Positions 46,048-53,571 of a stretch of 64,000 nucleotides of DNA are shown piece by piece (positions within the stretch are counted from its first letter, which is position 1; each line of letters begins with the position of its first letter). Position numbers and translations under genes: made by a program. The DNA is from Verrucomicrobiota bacterium (GTDB lineage: Bacteria; Verrucomicrobiota; Verrucomicrobiia; Opitutales; UBA953), in NCBI GenBank assembly GCA_014193315.1, contig BJHS01000004.1, positions 77,153 to 141,152 on the forward strand, read 5' to 3'. The notes beneath the pieces are model-generated. The model saw only the letters and a program-made list of their open reading frames with translations. It was not told where the DNA came from and did not search any database.

Positions 46048-46750
46048 ATGCGCTCGCCCTTACCCGCTTTGGCCTTGGCCAGTTTGACTGCCCTGAGTCT
46101 CTCCGCGGCCGCCTTCAATGCGACCGGGGTGGAGCAGGGGTTGTTTTCGGGGCTGGAGCGTTACCTCTCGCAGAGTCGCTTCCCGCTGCGGACGCTGCAC
46201 CCCAAGGCCGAGATCGCCTACGCCCAAGTCACCGACAGTCGCGGTCCTGCTTACGCTGATAGTAAGACATTGAGTGGGCGGGTCTGCGATACGAGCGATA
46301 ATGGTCGTTTCGGGTTCTTTCTGGAGGCCTCTTACTCCGGGTCGCGGGCCGACCTTAAGACCTGTAATGCGCCGGTGTCCTCCAGCCCATTGGACGTGAC
46401 CGGTATGGGTGGCGGGGTCTTCACGGAGTTGCCGATTCTGGCCAAACTGGGTGTTTATGCCGAATACGGCTATTTTTATAATAAATTGGACTTTGTGGCT
46501 CCGGCGGGCCTTTCCCTGCTTCCGGCCAAGGACAACTACACCCAGTGGCTTTATGGCCTCCGGCTCTTTCTGACGGATACCGACGCCCTGAGCTATGGCC
46601 AGATTTCAGGGCAGGGGGCCTAACTGCCGGCCTTTGATCGGGAGGCCTCCTGGCGGCATGCGCTGGGGGGCCCAAAGCAGCTTCAACCTGCGCTATAAGA
46701 CCGGACCGGGGGTTAAATCTTGGGAAGCCGCGTTTGGCCTAGGTTTCTGA
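46048..46750 (+). pseudogene. Outer-membrane beta-barrel protein split by a frameshift
   Basis: The first frame, 46048-46623 (191 residues), starts with a signal peptide (RSPLPALALASLTALSLSAAAF) and shows alternating strands such as FGFFLEASYSGS and LGVYAEYGYFYNKLDFV. It stops soon after YGQISGQGA. In the next frame (codons shifted by one base), translation continues from about 46619 through SSFNLRYKTGPGVKSWEAAF to a stop at 46748-46750. Its last residues are AAFGLGF, the terminal phenylalanine typical of outer-membrane barrels. The shift probably lies in the G run at 46614-46618. The gene may be broken in the organism, or this may be a base-count error; the barrel identity is inferred from pattern. 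Confidence 0.65.
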
Positions 46751-46886
46751 CAATCAAGGGTCCCCGATCTTATTCACAGCGGGTGTGAATGAAATGTGCA
46801 GGAGGGAGGGCTTTCTCTGGGGTGCGAAGATTTCCGCAAATTGGTGCTTGATTTTGTCACAAGCCTGTAGCAATACTGGCAACGCT

Positions 46887-47393
46887 ATGAAGCATATCCT
46901 ACCGATCCTCACCATCACGACCCTCGCTGCCGCTGCCTCTGCCCAGAGTGCTGGGGCCTCGTCCGGTCTCTCCTACAACCGCGTTGAACTGTCCTACCAG
47001 ACGAATGGCACCAAGGGTTACGCCCTCGGTGCTTCCGCTCTGGTTGGCTCGTCCAACTTCCTCGTCGGCGCCTCGACCACCCTTGGTGGCGGCACGAGCA
47101 ATAACGGCACCGACAGCGTTTCCCTCGGCTACGTTTTCAAGAACGTTGCCTTAGGCGCTGACGCCATCGTCTCCGTCGGATCCAACGAGGCCTACGCTCT
47201 CGATATCCGCAAGGATCTCGGTTCCAACCTCGAAGGTTCGATTGGTTACGCCCGTAACTCCGGCGTGAACAGCTACTCGGTCGGCGTTGCTTACAACCTG
47301 CCCCAGCTGCAGCATTACCAGATCGGCGTTGAGTACAGCAAGGCCTCGGGCGTTACGTCCCAGACCACGGTTGTTCTCCGCTACAACTTCTAA
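46887..47393 (+). CDS. Small outer-membrane beta-barrel protein
   Basis: The 168-residue product has a signal peptide (MKHILPILTITTLAAAASAQ) and about eight alternating strands (YNRVELSYQTNGTKGYALGA, VSLGYVFKNVALGADAIV, VGVAYNLPQLQHYQIGVEY). It ends VVLRYNF, with the C-terminal aromatic residue needed for barrel insertion. Porin or adhesin function cannot be told. An open frame extends upstream to 46785, but the ATG at 46887 gives the signal. Codons are less GC-rich than in neighbouring genes, as in highly expressed proteins. It follows a frameshifted barrel gene, possibly an older relative. Confidence 0.82.
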   Translation: MKHILPILTITTLAAAASAQSAGASSGLSYNRVELSYQTNGTKGYALGASALVGSSNFLVGASTTLGGGTSNNGTDSVSLGYVFKNVALGADAIVSVGSNEAYALDIRKDLGSNLEGSIGYARNSGVNSYSVGVAYNLPQLQHYQIGVEYSKASGVTSQTTVVLRYNF

Positions 47394-47418
47394 TCTTAGG
47401 ATTAGAGGTTAGCCCTAA

Positions 47419-47443
47419 GGGCCCCGGCAACGGGGCCCTTTTT
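47419..47443 (+). terminator. Rho-independent terminator after the barrel gene
   Basis: GGGCCCCG (47419-47426) pairs with CGGGGCCC (47431-47438) across GCAA, followed by TTTTT. Confidence 0.9.
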
Positions 47444-47462
47444 GTTGCCCGAGTAGCCCGAG

Positions 47463-47496
47463 AAAGGCCTTATTCCCCGAGGGGAGTAAGGCCTTT
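47463..47496 (-). terminator. Hairpin after the DUF535-like gene
   Basis: AAAGGCCTTA-TTCCCC and its near-perfect complement GGGGAGTAAGGCCTTT form a long hairpin at 47463-47496, 23 bp after the minus-strand stop. No clean U-run follows, so it may act as a terminator or a stabilising hairpin. Confidence 0.6.
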
Positions 47497-47519
47497 GCTT
47501 GTTTCGTCCGGGCGTGCCC

Positions 47520-48470
47520 TTAAGCCTGTCCGAGCCCGGCGGTGACCGCGGCCTGCAGGAGGTCGAAGAGGGCGTACCGGCGGGCGTAAAGTGGGCGCTT
47601 ATTGGCCTTGATCTCTTCGCGGGTCCGTCGGACCTCGCGCAGGGGGAGTTCGAACCAGCCGTCCTCTACCAACTTGCCGTCTGCTTCGGCCCACATCCCG
47701 TCGTAATTGAAGGAAATCTTGTTCCAAGGTGCCCGGATCAGGTGCTTGCCGGCGGACATCTGGATCGTGTTACCCGCCCCGAGTAGGCGGACGACCCCCA
47801 GGGCGCTGACGACTTCCTGGAGTGCGAAGATGGCCATGGCCTTGGCGCGGACCCCATGCATCGCCTTGGCCGAGGCCTTGATGGTATCCTCGTTGGCCCC
47901 GCTGCCGCCTTGGATGGCCCCGGCGTAAGCCACCCAGCCGGTGGGGGTTTCCTCGAGGGAAAAGGCGATGGAGCACAATTCGCCCCCGATTTTATCGCAA
48001 TAAACCCGCAGGGTCCACTCCCCCTCACGGCGGAAGCGGTCATCATGGGCCAACGCGTAGCGGATCGTTCCCGTTTCCTCGCCGAGGGGTATCTCGGCGA
48101 ACGAGACCTCGCTGGACTGCAGCAAGGCTTGGCGGAGGGGGCCGGGATGGGTGAGGGTGAAGCGGTAGGAATCACGGAGGACCTTGAGCTTCCGTTCGTC
48201 GCTCCAGCGGGTCGAGAGGTAGCCCAGCAGGGTCCGGTGCCAGAGCATCTCGTTCTCGGCGGCAAATGCCCGGAAGTCGTCCTGGAGCAGGAAGGCGACC
48301 CACTCGCCAAAGGCGCCCGGGGAGGCCGCCGCCCGGAACGACCGTCCAAGGCACTTCACGATGCGCGAATCCCAGCGTCGGCGGGCATGGATTTGCCGCG
48401 TGAGCGACCAAGCGCACCGTAAGGCTCCTAGGCGGCTGGTCGGGGCGGTGGGTGGGACGGTCAAAGGCAT
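47520..48470 (-). CDS. DUF535 / VirK-YbjX-like protein
   Basis: The 316-residue protein has a basic, proline-rich N-terminus and then the DUF535 pattern: RTLLGYLSTRWSDERKLKVLRDSYRF, SVSFAEIPLG-like SEVSFAEIPLGEETGTIRY, EGEWTLRVYCDKIGGELCSI and AGAIQGGSGANEDTIKA. VirK/YbjX proteins are linked to virulence and envelope stress in enterobacteria, but their biochemistry is unknown. The frame can be opened upstream to 49010 by reading through the ATP-grasp remnant antisense, so the ATG at 48470 is used. It lies 73 bp downstream of that remnant on the same strand. Confidence 0.82.
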   Translation of the reverse strand: MPLTVPPTAPTSRLGALRCAWSLTRQIHARRRWDSRIVKCLGRSFRAAASPGAFGEWVAFLLQDDFRAFAAENEMLWHRTLLGYLSTRWSDERKLKVLRDSYRFTLTHPGPLRQALLQSSEVSFAEIPLGEETGTIRYALAHDDRFRREGEWTLRVYCDKIGGELCSIAFSLEETPTGWVAYAGAIQGGSGANEDTIKASAKAMHGVRAKAMAIFALQEVVSALGVVRLLGAGNTIQMSAGKHLIRAPWNKISFNYDGMWAEADGKLVEDGWFELPLREVRRTREEIKANKRPLYARRYALFDLLQAAVTAGLGQA

Positions 48471-48543
48471 CGACAAGGTTAGTCCCCGAAGAATCACCAC
48501 GTTGGGACTATCCCGCGCCGAGGGCGATAGCAGACTTGGCGCG

Positions 48544-49785
48544 CTACTTTGACTCCACGTGGACCGTGACGCGCATCTCACGCTCGCCGGTGCCCCAGTA
48601 GCTCCCGCTGACCGGCGTCGCGTTGCGGTAGTCGCGGCCGACCGCCGAGGCCACGTAGGCCTCGTGCACCACGCGCTTGTTGGTGGGATCCACCCCGAGC
48701 CAGCCGTACCCAGGCAACCAGAACTCGCACTAGGCATGGGAGGCATGGCTCCCGATGACATCCCCGCGCTTGGCGTCGAAGACATAGCCGCAGACATACC
48801 GGGCCGGGAGCCCGACGGCCCGGGCGAGCGCCAGCAGCAGGTGGCCGTAATCTTGGCAAACCCCGCGACGCACGGCGTCGACCAGCCCGGGCACGCCCAG
48901 GCAGGAGTCCTTCCGGAAGACCTGCGGGTCCAGGAAATCATCGTCGATCCGCCGGTAGATGACGTCGACCTGGCGCAGCCCGCGGGTGGTGCGCATGTAG
49001 ACGAAGCCATCGAGCGCGATGAGGTCGCGACCCTCGACGATTTCGATGCTCATCTGGCGGGCGAGGAACGAATGCTCGAAGTAGGCGCTGTTATGGACCC
49101 CGGGGGTGAGCAGGACCACGTTGGGGTTGGGGTTCTCGCACGGCGCCACGTGGCGGAGCGTCGCCAGCAAGTCGGAAGGGTAGGTGTCGACCGGGCGCAC
49201 CCCGCTCGCGCCGAAGAGGTGCGGGAACACCCGTTCCATCGCCGCACGATTCTCCAGCACGTAGGACACGCCCGATGGGCAGCGACCATTGTCCTCCAGC
49301 ACGAGGTAGCGCCCGTCGCGGTCGCGGATCAGGTCCGTGCCACAGACGTGGAAGTAGGCGTCCTTCGGGACGGAGACACCGACGAATTCCGGGCGGAAAT
49401 GCGAGGCGCCGAAGACCACCTCGGGCGGGACCACGCCGTCCTTGATGATGCGCTGCTCGTGGTAGACATTGTAGAGGAAGAGGTTGAGCGCGGTGATGCG
49501 TTGCACGAGGCCGGCCTCGATGGTCTCCCATTCATGGTGGGGGATGACCCGCGGGAAAGGGTCGAAAGGGAAGACGCGCTCCGTCCCCTGCTCGTCGCCG
49601 TACACGGTGAAGGTCACGCCTTGCTTGAGGAAGAGCAGCTCCAGGCTGCGGAGTTTCTAGCCCAGCTCGTCGGGCCCGAGCGAGGCCAGCTTATCCGCCA
49701 CCCCTTTGTAATAAGGGCGGATGGCGCCTTGCGCGTCGACCAGCTCATCAAACAGGTTCGCCCCGCGGTAATCGGTCAGTCTCAT
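48544..49785 (-). pseudogene. Circularly permuted ATP-grasp/transglutaminase fusion with two amber codons
   Basis: A single frame of 414 codons from the ATG at 49785 to a TAG at 48544-48546 contains two further TAG codons: codon 43 (49657-49659) and codon 352 (48730-48732). Residues 1-42 (MRLTDYRGANLFDELVDAQG), then [14 protein letters not shown] to [13 protein letters not shown] are a circularly permuted ATP-grasp (DUF404/407) domain. From [23 protein letters not shown] onward the sequence is the end of a transglutaminase-like protein. The second amber replaces the tryptophan of SHAWCEFW. ATP-grasp, alpha-E and transglutaminase genes usually form an operon, so an in-frame deletion probably fused them. 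Readthrough is possible but less likely. Confidence 0.75.
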
Positions 49786-49894
49786 GCCCAGAAGTAAGCA
49801 CAGCGCTTGCCAGACCGGCATTCCCCGCCCGATGGTTAAAAAACTCGGCCCGCGCGTCCTAACTTGGGCACGGGCCGCTAAAAATAGGCAGGCT

Positions 49895-51025
49895 TCAGAG
49901 GCCGTCGCGGCCCGGCCGTTCCCGTGCCGGGTCCTTCAAGCCCTTCGAGCGGAAGAACTCCCGGAGGACCTCGGCCCGCGCGTCCGCCAGCTGGTTGCGG
50001 CGCACATCCTCCGGGGTGAGGAGCTTTTGCCGTTCGGTCATGACGCGGCGCAGTTTCATCAGCGCCGACTGCTGGAGCTGGCGGACCCGCTCGCGGGTCA
50101 GTTTGAAATGGACGCCGACCTCCTCGAGCGTGAGCGGGCTCTCGCCGTTGAGGCCGAAGCGCAGCACCATGATGTCGGCCTCGCGTGGTTCGAGCTGGGC
50201 GAGCATATTGGCGATCTCGGTGAGGTCGGACTTGGTGCGCAGCGACTCGAAGGGCGTCCGTTCGGACTCATCCTTGACCAGGTCCCCGAGGGTGGCGTCG
50301 CCGTCCTCGCCGATCGGTTGGTCGAGTGAGGCTGCGCGGTTGGCGACCGACTTCATGTGCACGATCTTGGAGATCGGGATTTCCATGGCCTGGGCGATCT
50401 CCTCGTTGTGCGGCTCGCGACCCAGCTCCGCCGCGAGGCGGTTCGTGGTCCGGCGCATCTGGCCGATGCGGTCCACCATGTGGACTGGCAGGCGGATGGT
50501 CTTGCCGTTGGAAGCCAACGCGCGCTTCATCGCTTGTTTGATCCACCAGGCGGCGTAGGTGCTGAGCTTACCGCCCTTGTCGGGGTCGAAGCGCTCGACG
50601 GCTTTGATCAGGCCGAAATTACCTTCGCTGATGAGATCGAGCAGCGGCAGGCCGAAGTCATCGTAGTCCTTGGCGATGCGCACCACGAGGCGTAGGTTCG
50701 CCTGGATCATGTGTTGCCGGGCCGCTTCGTCGCCCTTGAGCACGCGTCGCGCGAGCGCGGTCTCCTGCTCGAGCGTCAGCAGGGGGGTCTTGCCGATCTG
50801 GTCGAGGTAGCTCCGCAGGGGAGACCGTTCCTCGGGCGAGAGTTGTTCCCACGGCAGACCGGGCTCGGTCGGGTCAGGGTCCGGACTCGTGACGGGGCTA
50901 GGGCTGGGGGCAGGGCTCGCCCCGCGACGTTGGCCGCGGGCGGTCGGATCGGCCGCCACCGGCACTTCCCGTACCTTCGGCTTCAGGAGAGCCCGGGTGG
51001 GTTTGCTGGGCTTGCGTTTGGCCAC
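49895..51025 (-). CDS. Sigma-70 family RNA polymerase sigma factor
   Basis: The 376-residue protein lacks region 1.1 and begins with a low-complexity PSP/DPDPT segment, then has region 1.2 (RSYLDQIGKTPLLT). Regions 2 (IQANLRLVVRIAKDYDDFGLPLLDLISEGNFGLIKAVERFD and STYAAWWIKQAMKRAL), 3, and 4.2 (LTLEEVGVHFKLTRERVRQLQQSALMKLR) follow. Region 4.2 departs from the principal sigma consensus (QIEAKALRKLR), so it is more likely a group 2 (RpoS-like) factor than the housekeeping one, but this is not certain. It starts with GTG at 51025, 5 bp after the trpE stop. Confidence 0.88.
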   Translation of the reverse strand: MAKRKPSKPTRALLKPKVREVPVAADPTARGQRRGASPAPSPSPVTSPDPDPTEPGLPWEQLSPEERSPLRSYLDQIGKTPLLTLEQETALARRVLKGDEAARQHMIQANLRLVVRIAKDYDDFGLPLLDLISEGNFGLIKAVERFDPDKGGKLSTYAAWWIKQAMKRALASNGKTIRLPVHMVDRIGQMRRTTNRLAAELGREPHNEEIAQAMEIPISKIVHMKSVANRAASLDQPIGEDGDATLGDLVKDESERTPFESLRTKSDLTEIANMLAQLEPREADIMVLRFGLNGESPLTLEEVGVHFKLTRERVRQLQQSALMKLRRVMTERQKLLTPEDVRRNQLADARAEVLREFFRSKGLKDPARERPGRDGL

Positions 51026-51030
51026 GAAGG

Positions 51031-52527
51031 TCAGGAGCGCAGGCCAGCGGCCAGTCCGAGCGCCCGAAGCACACCCTTGGACTTGTTGACTGTTTCCTCA
51101 TACTCGGAGGTCGGGACGGAGTCGGCCACGATGCCGGCCCCGGCCTGGATACTCGCCATGCCCGCGCGCAGGGCGGCGGTGCGGATGACGATGCAGGAGT
51201 CATGACCGCCATCGAAACCGAAGTAACCGACCGCGCCGCCGTAGATACCGCGGCGTTCGCCTTCGAGTTCGGCGATGACCTGCATCGCGCGGACCTTGGG
51301 GGCGCCGCTCAGCGTGCCGGCCGGGAACGTCGCCCGGAAGAGGTCGAAGGCGTCCTGGTCGGTCGCCAACGTGCCTTCGACTTGGGAGACGATGTGCATC
51401 ACGTGCGAGTAGCGCTCGATGATCGCGTAGTCCGGGACGGTGACCGAGCCAGGCACGCAGACGCGACCGAGGTCATTGCGGGCCAGGTCGACGAGCATCA
51501 GGTGCTCGGAGCGTTCCTTCGGGTCGGCCAGCAATTCGGCCTCCAAGCGGCGGTCGGCGGCCTCGTCGGCGCCGCGCGGGCGGGTGCCGGCGATGGGCCG
51601 GATCTCGCAGCGGCGTTCGGTCAGGCGGACGTTCACCTCGGGCGAGGCCCCCACGACGTCGAACCCGCGGCCCGTCTCGATGACGAACATGTAAGGCGAG
51701 GGGTTCACGTGGCGCAGCACGCGGTAGAGGTCGAGCGGGTCGCCCGTGAAAGGGACGTCGGTGCGGCGCGAGAGCACGACCTGCACGCAATCGCCGGCGC
51801 GGATATACTCCTGGGTCTTCCGGATGTTGGCCTCGAAGGCGGCCGCGGTGATGTTGGCCTGGCCTTGGGCCAGCTCCGCGGCGGCGGGTAGTTCGGCGGC
51901 CACGGCGGCGCGCGGGCCCGTGACGACGGCGCGGAGGGCCTCCAGTTCGCGGCGCGCGGCGGCGTAGGCTTCGTCGGCCTGGGCCGGGCTCGTGATCCGG
52001 GCGTTGACGATGAGGCGCAGCGTCTGGCGGGCGTTGTCGAAGGCGACCACGCGGTCGACCAGCATGAAGTGGGTGAGCGGGGTGCCGGCGGGGTCCTGGG
52101 CCGCGCGGGGTACGGTCGGTTCGACGCGGTGGACGTACTCGTAGCCGACCATGCCGACCATGCCGCCGACGAACGGAGGCAAGCCTGGCACCTTGGCCAC
52201 GCGCAGGCCAGCGACCTCGCGTTGCACGAGCGTCAGCGGGTCGGCGGGCGTGGGAATAGTCTCTTTGCTCCCATCCCGGCGGATGATTTCGGTGCGGTCT
52301 TCCCAGGACGTGATGGTCAGGGCAGGCGCGGCCCCGCAGAAGCTGTAACGGCCGATGTGTTCCCCGCCGGTGACCGACTCGAAGAGGAAGGCTGCACCGA
52401 GCGAGCGTAGGCGGGCGTAGACCGAGACGGGCGTCTCGAGGTCGGCCATCAGGTCGAGGCAGACCGGGACCAAGTCGGAGGTCTGCGCCAGCTGGCGGAA
52501 GGTGGCTTGGTCAGGTACGAGGCTCAC
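51031..52527 (-). CDS. trpE: Anthranilate synthase component I
   Basis: It makes anthranilate from chorismate and glutamine together with TrpG, the first step of tryptophan synthesis. The 498 residues match the family. Diagnostic segments are CEIRPIAGTRPRGAD, HLMLVDLARNDLGRVC, FPAGTLSGAPKVRAMQ and the C-terminal AGAGIVADSVPTSEYEET. The N-terminal VSVYARLRSLGAAFLFESV includes a typical feedback-site region. No trpG, trpD or trpC is adjacent. The sigma factor gene follows 5 bp downstream of it on the same strand. Confidence 0.95.
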   Translation of the reverse strand: MSLVPDQATFRQLAQTSDLVPVCLDLMADLETPVSVYARLRSLGAAFLFESVTGGEHIGRYSFCGAAPALTITSWEDRTEIIRRDGSKETIPTPADPLTLVQREVAGLRVAKVPGLPPFVGGMVGMVGYEYVHRVEPTVPRAAQDPAGTPLTHFMLVDRVVAFDNARQTLRLIVNARITSPAQADEAYAAARRELEALRAVVTGPRAAVAAELPAAAELAQGQANITAAAFEANIRKTQEYIRAGDCVQVVLSRRTDVPFTGDPLDLYRVLRHVNPSPYMFVIETGRGFDVVGASPEVNVRLTERRCEIRPIAGTRPRGADEAADRRLEAELLADPKERSEHLMLVDLARNDLGRVCVPGSVTVPDYAIIERYSHVMHIVSQVEGTLATDQDAFDLFRATFPAGTLSGAPKVRAMQVIAELEGERRGIYGGAVGYFGFDGGHDSCIVIRTAALRAGMASIQAGAGIVADSVPTSEYEETVNKSKGVLRALGLAAGLRS

Positions 52528-52608
52528 GGGCGTGAATTAGAGGGTAAACCCGCCGGGTGGAAACCTTTTAACCCAGCGGGGGAAGGTCAGTAGGGGGGCT
52601 TGCGGGGC

Positions 52609-53490
52609 TCAAGCCTTCGCCTTGCCTTGCCAGCGCCCCCAGAGGGAAAGCGGGAGCAGCCGGCCGTTACCTTCCTGTTTCAAGGCCAACTCGCCGATGT
52701 CAATCTGGCCGCCCAGCCCGCGGGTGACCTCCTCGATGAGGTTGTGGCAAAGGATGGAGGAAGCGTCGATGGTGTAGACCGTGAGCAGCATGAAACGCGC
52801 TTCGGGGGAAAGGAGGTCGCGGCAGGCGCGCAGCAGCGGGGCGAGGTCGCGTTCGACTTTCCAGAACTCGCCGTTGGGACCGCGACCAAAAGCCGGCGGG
52901 TCGAGCATGATGGCCTCGTATTGGTTGCCGCGCTTCACTTCGCGTTTCACGAAAGTCATCGCGTCTTCGATGATCCAGCGGATCGGTTCCTGCGCCATGC
53001 CGGAAAGCTCCTGGTTGCGCCGCCCCCACGCCACGGCGGGCTTGGAGGCATCGACGTGGGTGACGTGCCAGCCGGCCTGGGCGGCCACGAGGGAGGCCGC
53101 CCCGGTGTAGCCGAAGAGGTTGAGGATGCGGGGGCGGTTGGCGGACGCGGGTTGCTGCTGCGCCAACCACTTCCAGTGCGGGGATTGCTCGGCGAAGACG
53201 CCAAACTGTTTGGAATTATCCATGAACCGCAGTTGGAAGCGCAGTTTGTCCAACCGCGTTTCCCATTCCTTGGGGCAGTTTCCGCGCAGTTCCCAATGAC
53301 CCTCTCGGCCCCCTTCCTTATGCTCCGCCACGGCCTGCTGCCATTCGGCGGCCGGAAGGGATTTGGACCACCAGGCCTTGGGCTCGCTGCGGATTATGCG
53401 GACGCCGCCGATCTCCTCGAGTTTGAAGCCGTCGCCGGTGTCGAGCAGGCGGTGCCCCGTCCAATCGCTGGTCAGTACCCTGATATCCAC
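52609..53490 (-). CDS. Class I SAM-dependent methyltransferase, RlmI-like
   Basis: The 293-residue protein resembles rRNA large-subunit methyltransferases: ILNLFGYTGAASLVAAQAGW is the SAM motif, HVDASKPAVAWGRRNQELSG, and MLDPPAFGRGPNGEFWKVERD holds the DPPAF motif of catalytic importance. It probably methylates a nucleobase in rRNA. A GTG at 53490 (start of VDIRVLTSDWTGHRL) is chosen because an ATG at 53583 would overlap the divergent amylase gene's start. The 81-bp gap to that gene holds the divergent promoters. Confidence 0.82.
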   Translation of the reverse strand: MDIRVLTSDWTGHRLLDTGDGFKLEEIGGVRIIRSEPKAWWSKSLPAAEWQQAVAEHKEGGREGHWELRGNCPKEWETRLDKLRFQLRFMDNSKQFGVFAEQSPHWKWLAQQQPASANRPRILNLFGYTGAASLVAAQAGWHVTHVDASKPAVAWGRRNQELSGMAQEPIRWIIEDAMTFVKREVKRGNQYEAIMLDPPAFGRGPNGEFWKVERDLAPLLRACRDLLSPEARFMLLTVYTIDASSILCHNLIEEVTRGLGGQIDIGELALKQEGNGRLLPLSLWGRWQGKAKA

Positions 53491-53571
53491 GCCGCATCGT
53501 GGGCGAGCCTCCGTTCCGAATCCAGCCCGCTTTTGCTCGCCAATTCTTTTTCCCGGCTCCCTCATCGGGTC

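Noticed and set aside
48544-49785. Proof of amber recoding
   Set aside because: Two TAG codons in one frame are suggestive, but TAG also ends sufS and the serine hydrolase gene normally, and no suppressor tRNA is visible, so decay is the default reading.
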